64,000 bases of DNA from Bdellovibrionales bacterium. GTDB taxonomy: Bacteria; Bdellovibrionota; Bdellovibrionia; Bdellovibrionales; UBA1609. Where the stretch lies: contig DAIDIG010000003.1 of assembly GCA_027459485.1 (NCBI GenBank), forward strand, positions 248,001 through 312,000. The letters run 5' to 3'. This document shows, in pieces, positions 24,414 to 34,981 of the stretch (the stretch's first letter is position 1; each line of letters begins with the position of its first letter). A model generated the notes under the pieces. That model made no database searches. It was not told the origin of the DNA and worked only from the letters and a program-made list of their open reading frames with translations. A program made the translations under genes and the position numbers.

Positions 24414-27114
24414 TTTCAATATCTTTTGCAGCTTCTCGAGGCAGCGTCGGACTTTCAGATAAAGGCAACTCGATTGAGAAGGTAGCACCGCCCTCAGCCC
24501 GATTGTGCACCTGAACATCTCCGTTGTGAATTTCAGCAATCCCCTTCACGATTGATAGACCAAGGCCCACACCGCCTGGCGGCGTGCCCGGAGCGCGAAA
24601 AAATTTATCGAACACTTTGCTGAGAAGCTTTTCAGGTATACCCGGCCCACTGTCGTCGACCGATAGAAAAATACGTGACCCTTCGATTTTGGCCGAAATT
24701 CGAATGACGGAACCGGGCGCGCTGTAAATCGCGGCGTTCAGCAATAAGTTGGCAAGGGCGTGCTCCATCAGACGAAAATCCATGAGCACCAACGGCAGCG
24801 CTTCGGGTATTTGTATTTCGAGCTTGTGGCCGCTCAAATTTTTCTGTAGCTTTTTAATAGTCACGCTCACAAGGTCGTGCAGATCTTGCCATTGCCGATC
24901 GAGCGCGAGAATGCCGCTGTCGAGACGGCTCATATCGAGCAAGTTTTCAATAACATGATTCAGTCGATCCCCGGCGTCGAGCAAATGGTGCGCGAGTTCA
25001 CGCACATACTGCGGATTTTTTGAATTGTTTTCGTCTTCGAGCGCCGTTGCTGTGCCGATAATGGCGGTTAGCGGGGTGCGCATCTCGTGTGAGATTGAGT
25101 TGAGCAATGTCTGATGTATTTTCTCGGACTCTTTCAACCGATCGGCTTCGCGCAATCGTTTTTCGAAAAAGTGACGCTCGAGTGAAATCGCCAATTGCGT
25201 TGCGATCGAATGGAGCATGTTGTCTTGCTCCAAATTCAATTTGCGGTTCGACTTCGGCCGATATACGAGTACGCCGACATTTCGGTCCGGAGCCTTGAGC
25301 GGCACATAAAGCGCCTTAGCTTCAGACAAAGTTTCGGTCGACCATCCCGCCATTTTGCCCGCGCTGAAGGCCCACGCGGCAACCGCTTGTTCTTTTTCAG
25401 TTAGGTGCGGCTGTGGCGAATACGGTTTGTATTCGTCGGCCATCAGTTTACCTTCGGCCGAAGCTATGATTATGGCGCAATCTCCGTCCAAGAGACGCCC
25501 AACCCGCGCGTTGATCTTCGATAAAAATTCATCTTTGTTCCGGCTGCCGGCAATATCCTGTGAAATCTCAAAAAGCGCATTGGTGCGATCTTCACGATCG
25601 CGCAAGACTCGCTCATGTGACCGAATTCGGTTGGTTAAATAGCCGGTGACAACCGCCGTAGTGAGGTAAATGAGAATCAAAATGAGGTCGGCCGACTCGC
25701 GAATAGAAAACATAAACCGCGGCGGAATGAAAAAGTAATCCCAAATGAAAGCGCTCAAAACCGCGATAAAAAAAGTCGGGCCGATGGTCGCGAATAAACC
25801 GACCCCCAACACTCCGAGAAGAAAAATAAACCCCACCGCTAAATAACCGATGACAGAGCTCAAAAGCCCGCAGAGAACCGACATGGCAATAAGAAACAAA
25901 AAGGCATTCCAATAGGTGATCGGACGGCTAAAGTGTTCGATCTTTGTCAAGAACGGCGGGCGGTATTTGGGCTTACCGTCTTGCCGTATGACGTGAACGT
26001 CGACTTCTAAACTCTCGCGCACCAATCGATCGAGAAGAGTTCCGCCTTCAACGACATCGCGAAAGAATCGCTTTGTCGGGCGACCGACAACGACTTGCGT
26101 GACGTTTTTTTGTCGCGCAATTCGTCGGAGCGCCGTCGGCACGTCCGTATCGGTCGTGGTGACGACTTCGGCGTTCAGCTCGCGCGCGAGCTCAATGTTC
26201 TTGGCCAGTTGCGCTTGATCTTCGTCGTTGAGCGGAACGCCCGTATCGATGTGCGCTGCGATCCAAGGCGCTTCGAGATTATAAGCCAGCCGCCGTGTCG
26301 CGCGAATGACCTTTTCAGAATAGGGGCTGTGGCTCACCGCAACCATCAGACGCTCATTGGTCTGCCACGGGCCCGAGGCTTGCCGTAAGTCGGGAAACTG
26401 CTGAAGCTCTTGATCAACCCGCTCGGCCGTCACGCGCAAAGCGATTTCGCGAAGTGCTGTTAAACTGTCAGATTTAAAAAAATGCTTTGCCGCCTGTTCA
26501 GCTTTTTCGCCGAGATAAACCTTGCCCTCTTTCAAGCGCCGCAACAATTGGGCGGGAGTGATATCGATCAATTCGATCTGTGTCGCACGCTCGAGAATCG
26601 AGTCGGGCACTGTCTCGCGAATCGGCACGCCAGTAATTTGCTCCACGAGATCTTTGCGACTTTCAAGGTGCTGAACGTTCAAGGTTGTGTACACTTCGAT
26701 ACCGGCCGCCAGAATTTCGAGCACATCTTGGTAACGCTTTTGGTGCCGCGACCCCGGCGCGTTGGTGTGCGCCAATTCGTCGACCAAAACCAGTTGCGGC
26801 TTTCGCGCGATAATTGTGTCGAGATCCATCTCGGCAATCGATACGCCTTTATATGTGATTTGTTTGCGCTCGATGGCCGGTAACGATTGAGCGAGCGCCA
26901 TTGTCTCGGCGCGACCGTGGGTTTCGACAATGCCGATGACGACGTCGATGCCGTCTTTTTGGCGCTCAATTGCGGCGCGCAACATCGAATAGGTTTTGCC
27001 CACGCCGGCGGACATGCCGAGAAAAATTCGCAGCGGGGCTATGGCAGCTTTCTGTTCTTCTTCGCTTATCGCCTGTAAAAGTTGATCGGGATCAGGCCGT
27101 CCGTCATCTCTCAT
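24406..27114 (-). CDS. kdpD: KdpD osmosensitive potassium sensor kinase
   Basis: A 902-residue histidine kinase in full KdpD order: N-terminal KdpD domain with the P-loop GMSAGVGKTYS (about residue 33), a Usp domain (about 245-370), four membrane helices (about 395-500), a GAF-like domain, HisKA with the phospho-His in SISHEMRTPLTAII (about residue 670), and an ATPase domain with GVGLGLSIVKG. It senses low potassium and controls KdpE. It starts within the stop of kdpC (ATGA). Its partner gene kdpE lies 5 kb away. Confidence 0.95.
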   Translation of the reverse strand: MRDDGRPDPDQLLQAISEEEQKAAIAPLRIFLGMSAGVGKTYSMLRAAIERQKDGIDVVIGIVETHGRAETMALAQSLPAIERKQITYKGVSIAEMDLDTIIARKPQLVLVDELAHTNAPGSRHQKRYQDVLEILAAGIEVYTTLNVQHLESRKDLVEQITGVPIRETVPDSILERATQIELIDITPAQLLRRLKEGKVYLGEKAEQAAKHFFKSDSLTALREIALRVTAERVDQELQQFPDLRQASGPWQTNERLMVAVSHSPYSEKVIRATRRLAYNLEAPWIAAHIDTGVPLNDEDQAQLAKNIELARELNAEVVTTTDTDVPTALRRIARQKNVTQVVVGRPTKRFFRDVVEGGTLLDRLVRESLEVDVHVIRQDGKPKYRPPFLTKIEHFSRPITYWNAFLFLIAMSVLCGLLSSVIGYLAVGFIFLLGVLGVGLFATIGPTFFIAVLSAFIWDYFFIPPRFMFSIRESADLILILIYLTTAVVTGYLTNRIRSHERVLRDREDRTNALFEISQDIAGSRNKDEFLSKINARVGRLLDGDCAIIIASAEGKLMADEYKPYSPQPHLTEKEQAVAAWAFSAGKMAGWSTETLSEAKALYVPLKAPDRNVGVLVYRPKSNRKLNLEQDNMLHSIATQLAISLERHFFEKRLREADRLKESEKIHQTLLNSISHEMRTPLTAIIGTATALEDENNSKNPQYVRELAHHLLDAGDRLNHVIENLLDMSRLDSGILALDRQWQDLHDLVSVTIKKLQKNLSGHKLEIQIPEALPLVLMDFRLMEHALANLLLNAAIYSAPGSVIRISAKIEGSRIFLSVDDSGPGIPEKLLSKVFDKFFRAPGTPPGGVGLGLSIVKGIAEIHNGDVQVHNRAEGGATFSIELPLSESPTLPREAAKDIENA

Positions 27115-27692
27115 TTCGACCCAGTACTAGCAATTCTATCCAGTGCCAAGTTTAACTCAAGTACGTTCACACGCGGTTCGCCAAAAATATCCCATTGCCG
27201 TCGCTGAACATATTTTTGCACAAGATCCATGACTTGATTAAAAGCCATCCTCCGCGCTTTGGCAACACGCCGTACTTGATATATCGCGGCTTGGGGGCTG
27301 ATATCAGGGTCTAAACCACTGCCCGAAGCAAACAATAAATCTTGCGGCGGTTCGGTCACCATATCCGGGTCCGCTTTTGATAGCTGACGCCGGCGTTTAT
27401 CGAATGCCATTTTTAAATCAACGCTGGTAGGCCCTAAATTCGATGCGTTCGACGGGAGCGGGCTAAACCCCGCCGCCGATGGCCGCGGCCAAAAATATTT
27501 ACGGTTTTTAAATTGTTGCTCGATCAGAAGAGACCCGATCGGACGGCCATTATCGTAAACGATACTGCCTCTCACTTTTTCGGGGAAGAATACATCCCCG
27601 ATTCCGGTAACAGCGAACGGATAGACCAACCCGGTCAGGCACGTCATAAATATAAACATTCTGAGTGACGGGATTATTTGTCTCATGCCCAC
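27111..27692 (-). CDS. kdpC: potassium-transporting ATPase subunit KdpC
   Basis: A 193-residue protein with one N-terminal membrane helix and the conserved KdpC segments: [23 protein letters not shown] and the Asn/Leu-rich end ([12 protein letters not shown]). KdpC stabilises the KdpFABC complex and raises ATP affinity. It overlaps kdpB by ten bases and kdpD by four, consistent with strict co-translation. Confidence 0.95.
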   Translation of the reverse strand: MGMRQIIPSLRMFIFMTCLTGLVYPFAVTGIGDVFFPEKVRGSIVYDNGRPIGSLLIEQQFKNRKYFWPRPSAAGFSPLPSNASNLGPTSVDLKMAFDKRRRQLSKADPDMVTEPPQDLLFASGSGLDPDISPQAAIYQVRRVAKARRMAFNQVMDLVQKYVQRRQWDIFGEPRVNVLELNLALDRIASTGSK

Positions 27693-29794
27693 CCCATTGC
27701 GCTGATGATCAAGTCTATCAATTTGATTCCGATAAATGGAGCCACCAATCCGCCCAAGCCGTAGATCAGCAAATTGCGACGAAGGACAAGTGACGCCCCC
27801 ATCGCGCGATACTTCACACCTTTCAACGCAAGCGGGATCAGCGCCACAATCACGAGCGCGTTAAAAATGACCGCACTCAAAATCGCGCTCTCGGGCGAGT
27901 GAAGGTGCATGACGTTGAGTGCGCCGAGCGGGCCCTGCGTTGATCCATTGAGCAAATAGAGCGTACTGAAAAGCGCCGGCAAGATGGCAAAATACTTGGC
28001 CACGTCGTTGGCGATACTGAACGTCGTGAGCGACCCACGAGTCATCAGAAGTTGCTTGCCGATTTCGACAATCTCGATCAGCTTGGTCGGGTTGCTGTCG
28101 AGATCGACCATATTGCCCGCTTCGCGAGCGGCTTGAGTGCCGGTATTCATCGCGACACCGACGTCGGCTTGCGCTAAGGCGGGGGCGTCGTTTGTGCCGT
28201 CGCCCGTCATCGCGACAAGATGACCTTTGGCTTGCTCGTCGCGAATGCGGCGCAATTTTGTTTCGGGGGTCGCTTGTGCCATAAAATCGTCAACCCCGGC
28301 TTCGGCGGCAATCGCGGCGGCGGTGAGTGGATTATCGCCCGTGATCATGACCGTGCGGATCCCCATTTTTCGAAGTTCAGCGAAGCGTTCTTTGATACCG
28401 CCTTTTACGATATCTTTCAGCTGTACGACGCCCAAGATTTCATTTTGTTCCGCGACCACGAGTGGCGTTTGACCTTTTTTTGCGATTTCCTCAACAATCG
28501 GATCGAGCTCTGAAGGTAGCCGTCCGCTATTTGTGCGCACCAGATTTTTGATCGCGTCGACGGCACCTTTGCGAATGGAGCGAACACGTCCATTTTCTTG
28601 AATGTCGATACCGCTCATTCGTGTTTGGGCTGAAAACGGAACGAATTTCGCATCGTGCGGTTGAACACTCGACGCTCGCATCGCAAATTTTTCTTTGGCA
28701 AGAACGACGATCGAACGGCCTTCGGGCGTTTCATCTGAAAGCGACGCCAGCTGTGCTGCTTCAGCCAAGCGCTCAATCGAGACCCCGTGCATGGGCATAA
28801 AATCCGTCGCCATCCGATTGCCGAGCGTAATGGTACCCGTCTTATCGAGCAGCAAGACATCTATATCACCTGCCGCTTCGACAGAACGGCCGCTGGTCGC
28901 GATCACGTTGCGCCGAATGAGACGGTCCATGCCGCTGATCCCGATGGCGCTCAAAAGTCCGCCAATTGTCGTCGGGATCAAACACACAAGCAATGCGATC
29001 AAAACCGGAACAGTCACGATGTGCGAAAGGTCTTGGTGACTGGCGGCGCCGCTGTAATCGGCGAATGGTTTAAGCGTCATCACGGCCAAAAGAAAAACGA
29101 TGGTCATCCCCGAAAGAACAATACTGAGCGCGATTTCGTTCGGAGTCTTTTGCCGTTTAGCTCCTTCGACCAGCGCGATCATGCGATCAAGAAACGTATG
29201 GCCTTGCTCAGCGGTGATTCGCACTAAAATCCGATCGCTGATGACTCGCGTACCGCCGGTGACAGCGCTGCGGTCTCCCCCGCTTTCGCGAATCACCGGC
29301 GCCGATTCGCCGGTGATCGCCGATTCGTCGACGCTGGCAATCCCCTCTGTGACCTCGCCGTCACCCGGGATAATATTGCCGGCCTCGCAAATCACAATAT
29401 CGCCTTTTTTTAATTCCGCCGCATTCACACTCGATTCTTTGCCGCCCTTCAGTAGCCGCGCCACGGTCGAAGTTCGGGTTTTGCGCAGTTCGGCCGCTTG
29501 CGCCTTGCCGCGGCCTTCAGCGATCGCTTCGGCAAAATTCGCGAACAAAACAGTAAACCACAGCCACAATGAAATTTGGAACTCAAACCCATGCGAGCCG
29601 TTGCCAATATGAAAAACCGCGTAGCACGTCGATATAAGAGCGCCGACTTCGGTGACAAACATCACCGGGTTTTTTATTTGTATACGTGGGTCCAGCTTCG
29701 TCACAGCTTCTTTCAAAGCGGGAACTAAAATCTCCGGGTTCTTCCAGCTACTTTTGTTTTTCTTTGTTACGCTGGCCACAACCGTTTCAGCCAT
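27683..29794 (-). CDS. kdpB: potassium-transporting P-type ATPase subunit KdpB
   Basis: A 703-residue P-type ATPase, the energy-coupling subunit of KdpFABC. The actuator loop ITGESAPV, phosphorylation motif LLDKTGTIT with the catalytic Asp, and the hinge [18 protein letters not shown] are all intact. About seven membrane helices. Length matches the family (about 680-700). It lies 39 bases after kdpA. Confidence 0.96.
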   Translation of the reverse strand: MAETVVASVTKKNKSSWKNPEILVPALKEAVTKLDPRIQIKNPVMFVTEVGALISTCYAVFHIGNGSHGFEFQISLWLWFTVLFANFAEAIAEGRGKAQAAELRKTRTSTVARLLKGGKESSVNAAELKKGDIVICEAGNIIPGDGEVTEGIASVDESAITGESAPVIRESGGDRSAVTGGTRVISDRILVRITAEQGHTFLDRMIALVEGAKRQKTPNEIALSIVLSGMTIVFLLAVMTLKPFADYSGAASHQDLSHIVTVPVLIALLVCLIPTTIGGLLSAIGISGMDRLIRRNVIATSGRSVEAAGDIDVLLLDKTGTITLGNRMATDFMPMHGVSIERLAEAAQLASLSDETPEGRSIVVLAKEKFAMRASSVQPHDAKFVPFSAQTRMSGIDIQENGRVRSIRKGAVDAIKNLVRTNSGRLPSELDPIVEEIAKKGQTPLVVAEQNEILGVVQLKDIVKGGIKERFAELRKMGIRTVMITGDNPLTAAAIAAEAGVDDFMAQATPETKLRRIRDEQAKGHLVAMTGDGTNDAPALAQADVGVAMNTGTQAAREAGNMVDLDSNPTKLIEIVEIGKQLLMTRGSLTTFSIANDVAKYFAILPALFSTLYLLNGSTQGPLGALNVMHLHSPESAILSAVIFNALVIVALIPLALKGVKYRAMGASLVLRRNLLIYGLGGLVAPFIGIKLIDLIISAMGWA

Positions 29795-29833
29795 TTTCTT
29801 CTCCTCTGCGCATCGGCATCGTCGCCGAGCTCA

Positions 29834-31528
29834 TTAAAATGTCATACCCCGAAGCATGAGAAAGTGCTCGACAATAGGGCCAAGCGACAACGCCGGCAAA
29901 AAGGTCAAAGCCCCGACGATCACGATGACCCCGACCAAAAGAATACCGAAGATCGCCGTATCGGTCGAAAATGTCCCGCTCGAAGGCGGCGCGATTTTCT
30001 TTTTCACAAGATAGCCGGCGATGACGAGGCATGGGATGATCACCGCGAACCGGCCGATCAGCATCGCACCTGCAAGCATCAGATTATAATAAACGGTGTT
30101 GGCGTTAAGCCCGGCGAAGGCACTGCCGTTATTATTGGCGGTCGAGGTGAACGCGTACAAAATTTCGGTGAGACCGTGCGGACCATGGTTGGCGAGGCTC
30201 GAAAGCCCAGTCGGTAAGACAGCCGAGATCGCCGCGCCTATCAGCACAACCGCACACGGCGCGAGAATCCCCAATATCGCCATTTGCACTTCTGACGCTT
30301 CGATTTTTTTACCCATGTATTCGGGCGATCGCCCCACCATAAGCCCCGAGAGAAAAACGGTCAGGATGACGAACAAAAGCATGCCGTACATCCCCGCCCC
30401 GACACCGCCGAAAATCACCTCGCCCATCATCATATTGAACAAGGCAATTCCACCGGCAAGAGGCGAGAGACTCGCGTGCATAGCATTGACCGACCCGTTT
30501 GAAGCCACTGTTGTCGCCGTCGACCAAATAACGCTGTTGGTGACGCCGATTCGAGTCTCGATACCCTCCATCAGATTCGACATGTGAAAAATCGGATTGG
30601 GCACGCGTTCCGCTAACAATGAAATCGCTAGGCCCCCCAACCAGACGAGCAACATGACGATGAATAATGTCCACCCCTCGCGCGGGCGTTTCGCCATTCG
30701 CCCATAGGTAAATGTCAGAGCCGCCGGTATGAGCAAAATCGCGAGCATCTCGATGAAATTCGAAAGCGGAGTGGGGTTCTCCATAGGTGTCGCGCTATTC
30801 GTGTTAAAAAAGCCGCCGCCGTTTGTGCCGATCTGTTTGATCGCGACTTGCGAAGCCGCCGGCCCGAGTGGGATCGTCTGCTTGGCGCCCTCGACGGTCA
30901 CGACATCCTTGTACGACCGAAATGTTTGAACGACACCCTGGCTCATCAGCGCGACGGCGACTATGAATGAAAGCGGGAGCAATATGTAAACCGTGCCGCG
31001 CACAAGATCGACCCAAAAATTGCCGAGCGAACCGTCGTCGTTTTTCTTTAAAATTCCGCGAGCCAACGCTAAAAAAACCGCGAGACCTGTCGCAGCACTT
31101 AAGAAATTTTGCACGGCGAGCCCCGCCATTTGGGTCAGATACGACATCGTCGTCTCGCCCGCATACCCCTGCCAATTCGTGTTCGTCATGAAACTGACAG
31201 CGGTGTTCAGCGCCGAATCCCACGACACATTTGCAAACTGCTGGGGGTTGAGCGGCAACGAATGCTGAAAAAGTTGAAGCAAAAATACCGCGAGAAATCC
31301 GAATAGATTAAACCACAAGACGGCTTTCAAATATTCGCGCCAATCCATTCTCGCTCGCGGGTCAACCCCCGCAGCTCGATAACCCAGCTTTTCGAGCCCG
31401 CCGAGAACCGGCGTCAAAAACGTTCGCTCGCCTTCGAGCACACGCGCCATATACCCGCCGAGAACAGGAGTCAGCGCGATCAACGCAATGACATAAAGTG
31501 CCACTTGAACAAAATCTTCGAAATTCAT
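29834..31528 (-). CDS. kdpA: potassium-transporting ATPase subunit KdpA
   Basis: A 564-residue channel-like subunit with about ten membrane helices. Selectivity-filter regions are recognisable: TNTNWQGYAGE, GTNGGGFFNTNSATP and TSTANNNGSAFAG. It selects and carries K+, while KdpB supplies energy. It lies 50 bases after kdpF and heads the larger part of the operon. Confidence 0.96.
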   Translation of the reverse strand: MNFEDFVQVALYVIALIALTPVLGGYMARVLEGERTFLTPVLGGLEKLGYRAAGVDPRARMDWREYLKAVLWFNLFGFLAVFLLQLFQHSLPLNPQQFANVSWDSALNTAVSFMTNTNWQGYAGETTMSYLTQMAGLAVQNFLSAATGLAVFLALARGILKKNDDGSLGNFWVDLVRGTVYILLPLSFIVAVALMSQGVVQTFRSYKDVVTVEGAKQTIPLGPAASQVAIKQIGTNGGGFFNTNSATPMENPTPLSNFIEMLAILLIPAALTFTYGRMAKRPREGWTLFIVMLLVWLGGLAISLLAERVPNPIFHMSNLMEGIETRIGVTNSVIWSTATTVASNGSVNAMHASLSPLAGGIALFNMMMGEVIFGGVGAGMYGMLLFVILTVFLSGLMVGRSPEYMGKKIEASEVQMAILGILAPCAVVLIGAAISAVLPTGLSSLANHGPHGLTEILYAFTSTANNNGSAFAGLNANTVYYNLMLAGAMLIGRFAVIIPCLVIAGYLVKKKIAPPSSGTFSTDTAIFGILLVGVIVIVGALTFLPALSLGPIVEHFLMLRGMTF

Positions 31529-31578
31529 AATTTTACCTTTTCTTGAATTGTGCCTTGATAGACGGTTGCGCGCGCGCC

Positions 31579-31662
31579 TTAAAATTTTTCAGGGTTTAAC
31601 AGTGTGTAAACGAGATACCCTAAAACACCCATTCCGATGATGCCGACCACGATGAAATCCAT
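31579..31662 (-). CDS. kdpF: KdpF small membrane subunit
   Basis: A 27-residue protein: one hydrophobic helix starting MDFIVVG and ending TLLNPEKF. The ATG lies nine bases after AGGAGG (31672-31677, minus strand). Length, single helix and position directly before kdpA identify KdpF, which packs between KdpA and KdpB and stabilises the complex. It is shorter than usual gene-finding limits. Confidence 0.9.
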   Translation of the reverse strand: MDFIVVGIIGMGVLGYLVYTLLNPEKF

Positions 31663-31708
31663 TGGTGCGCGCCTCCTTTTGCAGAGCTCAAGTTTAAGCC
31701 GCCGACCC

Positions 31709-31730
31709 GTAAAAAATCTGTAAAAAATCT
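31709..31730 (-). promoter_or_regulatory. tandem 11-bp repeat, candidate KdpE operator
   Basis: A perfect head-to-tail duplication, AGATTTTTTAC twice on the minus strand, lies 47-68 bases before kdpF. Spacing of one helical turn and the T-run ending TTTTTTAC resemble the E. coli kdp operator, where KdpE binds tandem T-rich half-sites. Function is inferred from sequence and position. Confidence 0.6.
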
Positions 31731-31777
31731 CGTTTTTTGCGGAGGGTGATGGAACGCGTTATCTACCTTCGTTCACA

Positions 31778-32188
31778 ATGAACGTAAAGCAAACCGATTT
31801 TTTCAAGAAGGTTTCCCGCTCCTACGGCGGTGACCTCCTCACGAAGCGCAAAGGGCGGCTGAAGTCCATGGCCAATGTCGGCAATCACCTTCATCTTCAT
31901 CTGCAGTTGACGAATCGGCATACGTATCGCGCTTTCATCCGAGCGGTGACCAGCGCGATTATGATGACAGTGACAGGCGCTTCACGCTGGAACAAAGAGG
32001 CGCTCGCGAAATTGCGCGATGCCCGAAAGAAGTTTTGGGATCGCCGACCCTTTTCGCGAATCGTCTCGGGGTTTAAGGCCGAGCTGCGGTTGCGGGATTA
32101 CGTCTATATGAATGAACTCGAATCGAACGGGTTCAAGCGCGATCACGCGAGATTTTATATCAGTTGGCGGCCGAGCGATTCGAGTTAG
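31778..32188 (+). pseudogene. Y1 (IS200/REP-type) transposase remnant
   Basis: A 136-residue frame with the HUH motif (NHLHLHLQL) and, near the end, the Tyr helix (LRDYVYMNELE) followed by the usual GFKRDHARFY. The N-terminus (YGGDLLTKRKGR) is also family-like, but the stretch normally linking it to the HUH strand is missing, roughly 40-50 residues. The protein is therefore probably inactive. No flanking ends are visible. It lies divergent to kdpF and may have moved into the pst-kdp junction. Confidence 0.65.
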
Positions 32189-32462
32189 ATTTTTGGTTGC
32201 GACCAGCTAACAGCGCTGTCACCAGACCTGGAACGTCATAACCATACCCGATGCAAGTATATTCCTGACCGCCGATCGTGATCGGCTTTTTCTCTTTTAA
32301 TAACCGCCCGCCGATACGTTCACTAATTCGAGAAACGATTTGCACAGAGCTAAGGTCAGCGCAGCACCAAATCCCTGTGCCAGGATAAGCACTGCGCCAC
32401 GCGTTCACATGAACTCGCGCGATCGCTCCCGCATCGCTCGCAATGGCCCTTCTGATTTTCAT
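32160..32462 (-). pseudogene. GNAT acetyltransferase remnant with internal deletion
   Basis: The 100-residue frame begins like a GNAT enzyme (MKIRRAIASDAGAIARVHV, then NAWRSAYPG). It then jumps at about residue 30 to a GNAT C-terminus (SERIGGRLLKEKKPITIGG, then GYGYDVPGLVTAL). The acetyl-CoA-binding middle, about 70-80 residues, is gone although the frame is open. The 3' end overlaps the transposase remnant by 29 bases. Confidence 0.65.
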
Positions 32463-32567
32463 AATTCAATTATTGGCACACTCGGCCCACGGTCGACAAT
32501 ACTGGGCTTGAAGCGCGGCATCTGCAAACATTATCGTCGGTCGCTTGGTGATATTTTTGAGAATCGT

Positions 32568-33254
32568 TCACACGATCCGATACCCGATGCCGGGCTCGGT
32601 CAATATGTGCGATGGGTGCGCCGAATCCGATTCGATTTTTTTTCTAAGTTGAGCGACGTAGATTCGCAAGTAATGCGTTTGATCGATGGCGGTGCGGCCC
32701 CACACTCCCATGAGGAGTTGTGTTTGCGGCACAACTTTGCCGCGATGGCGCACCAAAGTGCGAAGCAATTCGTATTCGGTCGATGTCAATTTTACCGGCT
32801 GATCACCGCGGCGAATTTCTCGGGTGTTGATATTGACTTCGAGGTCTCCCGATCTAAACACTGGAGTCGCTTCCGAGTCTTGGTGATGGCGTAAGCTCAC
32901 GCGAACCCTGGCCAGAAGCTCAGGCGTGCCGAACGGCTTTGTCAAATAGTCATCCGCCCCGGCATCGAGCAGCGCCACCTTGGCCGCTTCGGCATCGTTC
33001 ACAGTGAGAACGATAACGGGTACCGTCGTCCATCGGCGAAGCGCACGCAAAACGTCCAGACCGTTCATGTCGGGTAAACCCAAATCTAGAATGATCAAAT
33101 GCGGATGAAACTCTTCGGCGTTCTTTAAACCGTCTTGGCCCGTTGCCGCCTCGGCGACTTCAAAACCATTATTTACTAAATGGAGTCGCAGAATGTTTCG
33201 GATCGCCCGTTCGTCGTCGATGATCAATATTCTACTAGATAAGGCGCGATTCAT
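32568..33254 (-). CDS. kdpE: KdpE response regulator
   Basis: A 228-residue OmpR-type regulator: receiver domain with the phospho-Asp in LIILDLGLPDMNGLD (about residue 57) and Lys in YLTKPFG, then a winged helix. KdpE hallmarks are the ALRRWTTVPVIVL stretch and HYLRIYVAQLRKKIE near the C-terminus, ending in GIGYR. It should act with KdpD on kdpFABC. It begins only 12 bases after pstB, so it appears to be transcribed with the phosphate-uptake genes. Confidence 0.92.
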   Translation of the reverse strand: MNRALSSRILIIDDERAIRNILRLHLVNNGFEVAEAATGQDGLKNAEEFHPHLIILDLGLPDMNGLDVLRALRRWTTVPVIVLTVNDAEAAKVALLDAGADDYLTKPFGTPELLARVRVSLRHHQDSEATPVFRSGDLEVNINTREIRRGDQPVKLTSTEYELLRTLVRHRGKVVPQTQLLMGVWGRTAIDQTHYLRIYVAQLRKKIESDSAHPSHILTEPGIGYRIV

Positions 33255-33266
33255 TCAGCTCAATGC

Positions 33267-34088
33267 TCAGCCAAAATCACCCATCACATAGGCTTTGGTG
33301 AGACTTTGTTTGGGGTCGTTAAACAGCGACCGAGTCGGACCAAACTCGACCATTTCGCCCATATACATGAGGGCCGTGTAATCCGCAACTCGAGCCGCTT
33401 GCTGCATGTTATGGGTGACCATCACGACCGTGTAATCTTTCTTGAGTTCGTGAATCAATTCCTCGATTTTTGCGGTGGCGATTGGGTCAAGAGCCGACGT
33501 CGGTTCGTCGAGGAGTAAAACATCCGGCTTCACCGCAATGGCCCGGGCGATGCACATACGCTGTTGCTGGCCGCCAGAAAGACTTGTACCGCTTTGCTTG
33601 AGCTTGTCTTTGACCTCAGGCCAGAGTGCTGCTTTCTCAAGCGCCCACTGCACCCGCTCCCGCATCTGGCTGGAAGAAAGTTTTTCATGTAATCGTACGC
33701 CGAACGCAATGTTTTCATATATCGACATCGGAAACGGCGTCGGCTTTTGAAAAACCATGCCGATTTTCGATCGTACGTGATTCACGTCACACGCCGAACT
33801 GAGGATATCGTGCCCGTTCAAAAAGATTTTGCCGGCCGCGCGGTGGTGCGGATAAAGCTCATAAATGCGGTTAAACGCCCGCAGTAGCGAGGATTTGCCG
33901 CAACCCGAAGGTCCGATGAAGGCCGTCACGCATTTTTCAGGGATTCTCACACTGACGTTTTTGAGCGCGTGAAAATCGCCGTAGTAAAAGTTCAAATTGC
34001 GAACTTCCAATTTGACCGCTCTTTCAACAATGGGTTGCACCAACGCCGATTGCCGAAACGGGATGTTGATTATGGGTTGTGTTTCCAT
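33267..34088 (-). CDS. pstB: phosphate ABC transporter ATP-binding protein PstB
   Basis: A 273-residue ATPase with Walker A ([16 protein letters not shown]), the PstB-typical [16 protein letters not shown], signature [16 protein letters not shown] and Walker [13 protein letters not shown]. It powers PstCA-mediated phosphate import. The start at 34088 follows AAGGAGA; a longer frame from 34139 is less likely. It is 47 bases downstream of pstA. Confidence 0.95.
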   Translation of the reverse strand: METQPIINIPFRQSALVQPIVERAVKLEVRNLNFYYGDFHALKNVSVRIPEKCVTAFIGPSGCGKSSLLRAFNRIYELYPHHRAAGKIFLNGHDILSSACDVNHVRSKIGMVFQKPTPFPMSIYENIAFGVRLHEKLSSSQMRERVQWALEKAALWPEVKDKLKQSGTSLSGGQQQRMCIARAIAVKPDVLLLDEPTSALDPIATAKIEELIHELKKDYTVVMVTHNMQQAARVADYTALMYMGEMVEFGPTRSLFNDPKQSLTKAYVMGDFG

Positions 34089-34135
34089 ACGATCTCCTTC
34101 GCGAGTCGGCATAGTATCGCCCGGCCTCGCGCGAT

Positions 34136-34981
34136 TCATATATTCCGCGCGGAGTACTTCGCCAGCCCGCGCGCCGTGATGTTAATGACTAAGACGCTCA
34201 AAGTGATCAATAAAGCTCCTGCCCATGCCAGGTGTTGCCAATCGTCATAAGGGCTCATGGCAAACTGAAAAATCACAATCGGTAAGCTCGCCATGGGTTT
34301 TGACAAATTGGTGTTCCAAAACTGATTGTTGAGGCTCGTAAATAAGAGCGGCGCCGTTTCGCCGCTAATTCGCGCAATGGCGAGAAGAACGCCGGTCAGA
34401 ATTCCAGTCTTCGCCGAGCGGTACGTGATCGATGCGATGACACGCGATTTTGACGCTCCCAAAGCTGCGGCCGCTTCACGCAATTGGTTCGGCACCATTT
34501 TCAGCATGTTCTCAGTACTCGAAACGACGACGGGCACCAAGATCACAGCGAGCGCGACCACTCCCGCCCAGCCGGAAAAATGACCTGTGCGCGCGACAAT
34601 CAGCGCGTAGGCGAAAAAGCCGATAACCACTGAAGGGGCCGATAACAAAACATCGTTAATCAACCGGATGACGCCGGCCACGCGATGGGCTCGGTCGCCA
34701 TATTCGGCGAGGTACGTGCCCGCAAGAATGCCAAGCGGTGTGCCGATAACGGTCGCCACGCCGGTGATGATCACGCTACCCATGATCGCGTTGAGCAATC
34801 CACCCGATTCACCAGGCGGAGGTGTCATCTGAGAAAACACCTGGGCGCTCAAAGCCGGCCACCCGTTTTTAACGAGAGTCCACAGTATAGCCCCAAGAAA
34901 AAACAGGCCGAACGCCATTGCCACGCACGCCAGGGCGAGACAAATAAAATTGATCAGCGCACGTTTTCGTTGCCGGGTCAT
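34136..34981 (-). CDS. pstA: phosphate ABC transporter permease PstA
   Basis: A 281-residue permease with six membrane helices and the family loop [23 protein letters not shown]-like EAA motif (about residues 168-190). With PstC it forms the phosphate channel. It overlaps pstC by four bases (ATGA), so translation is coupled. Confidence 0.94.
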   Translation of the reverse strand: MTRQRKRALINFICLALACVAMAFGLFFLGAILWTLVKNGWPALSAQVFSQMTPPPGESGGLLNAIMGSVIITGVATVIGTPLGILAGTYLAEYGDRAHRVAGVIRLINDVLLSAPSVVIGFFAYALIVARTGHFSGWAGVVALAVILVPVVVSSTENMLKMVPNQLREAAAALGASKSRVIASITYRSAKTGILTGVLLAIARISGETAPLLFTSLNNQFWNTNLSKPMASLPIVIFQFAMSPYDDWQHLAWAGALLITLSVLVINITARGLAKYSARNI

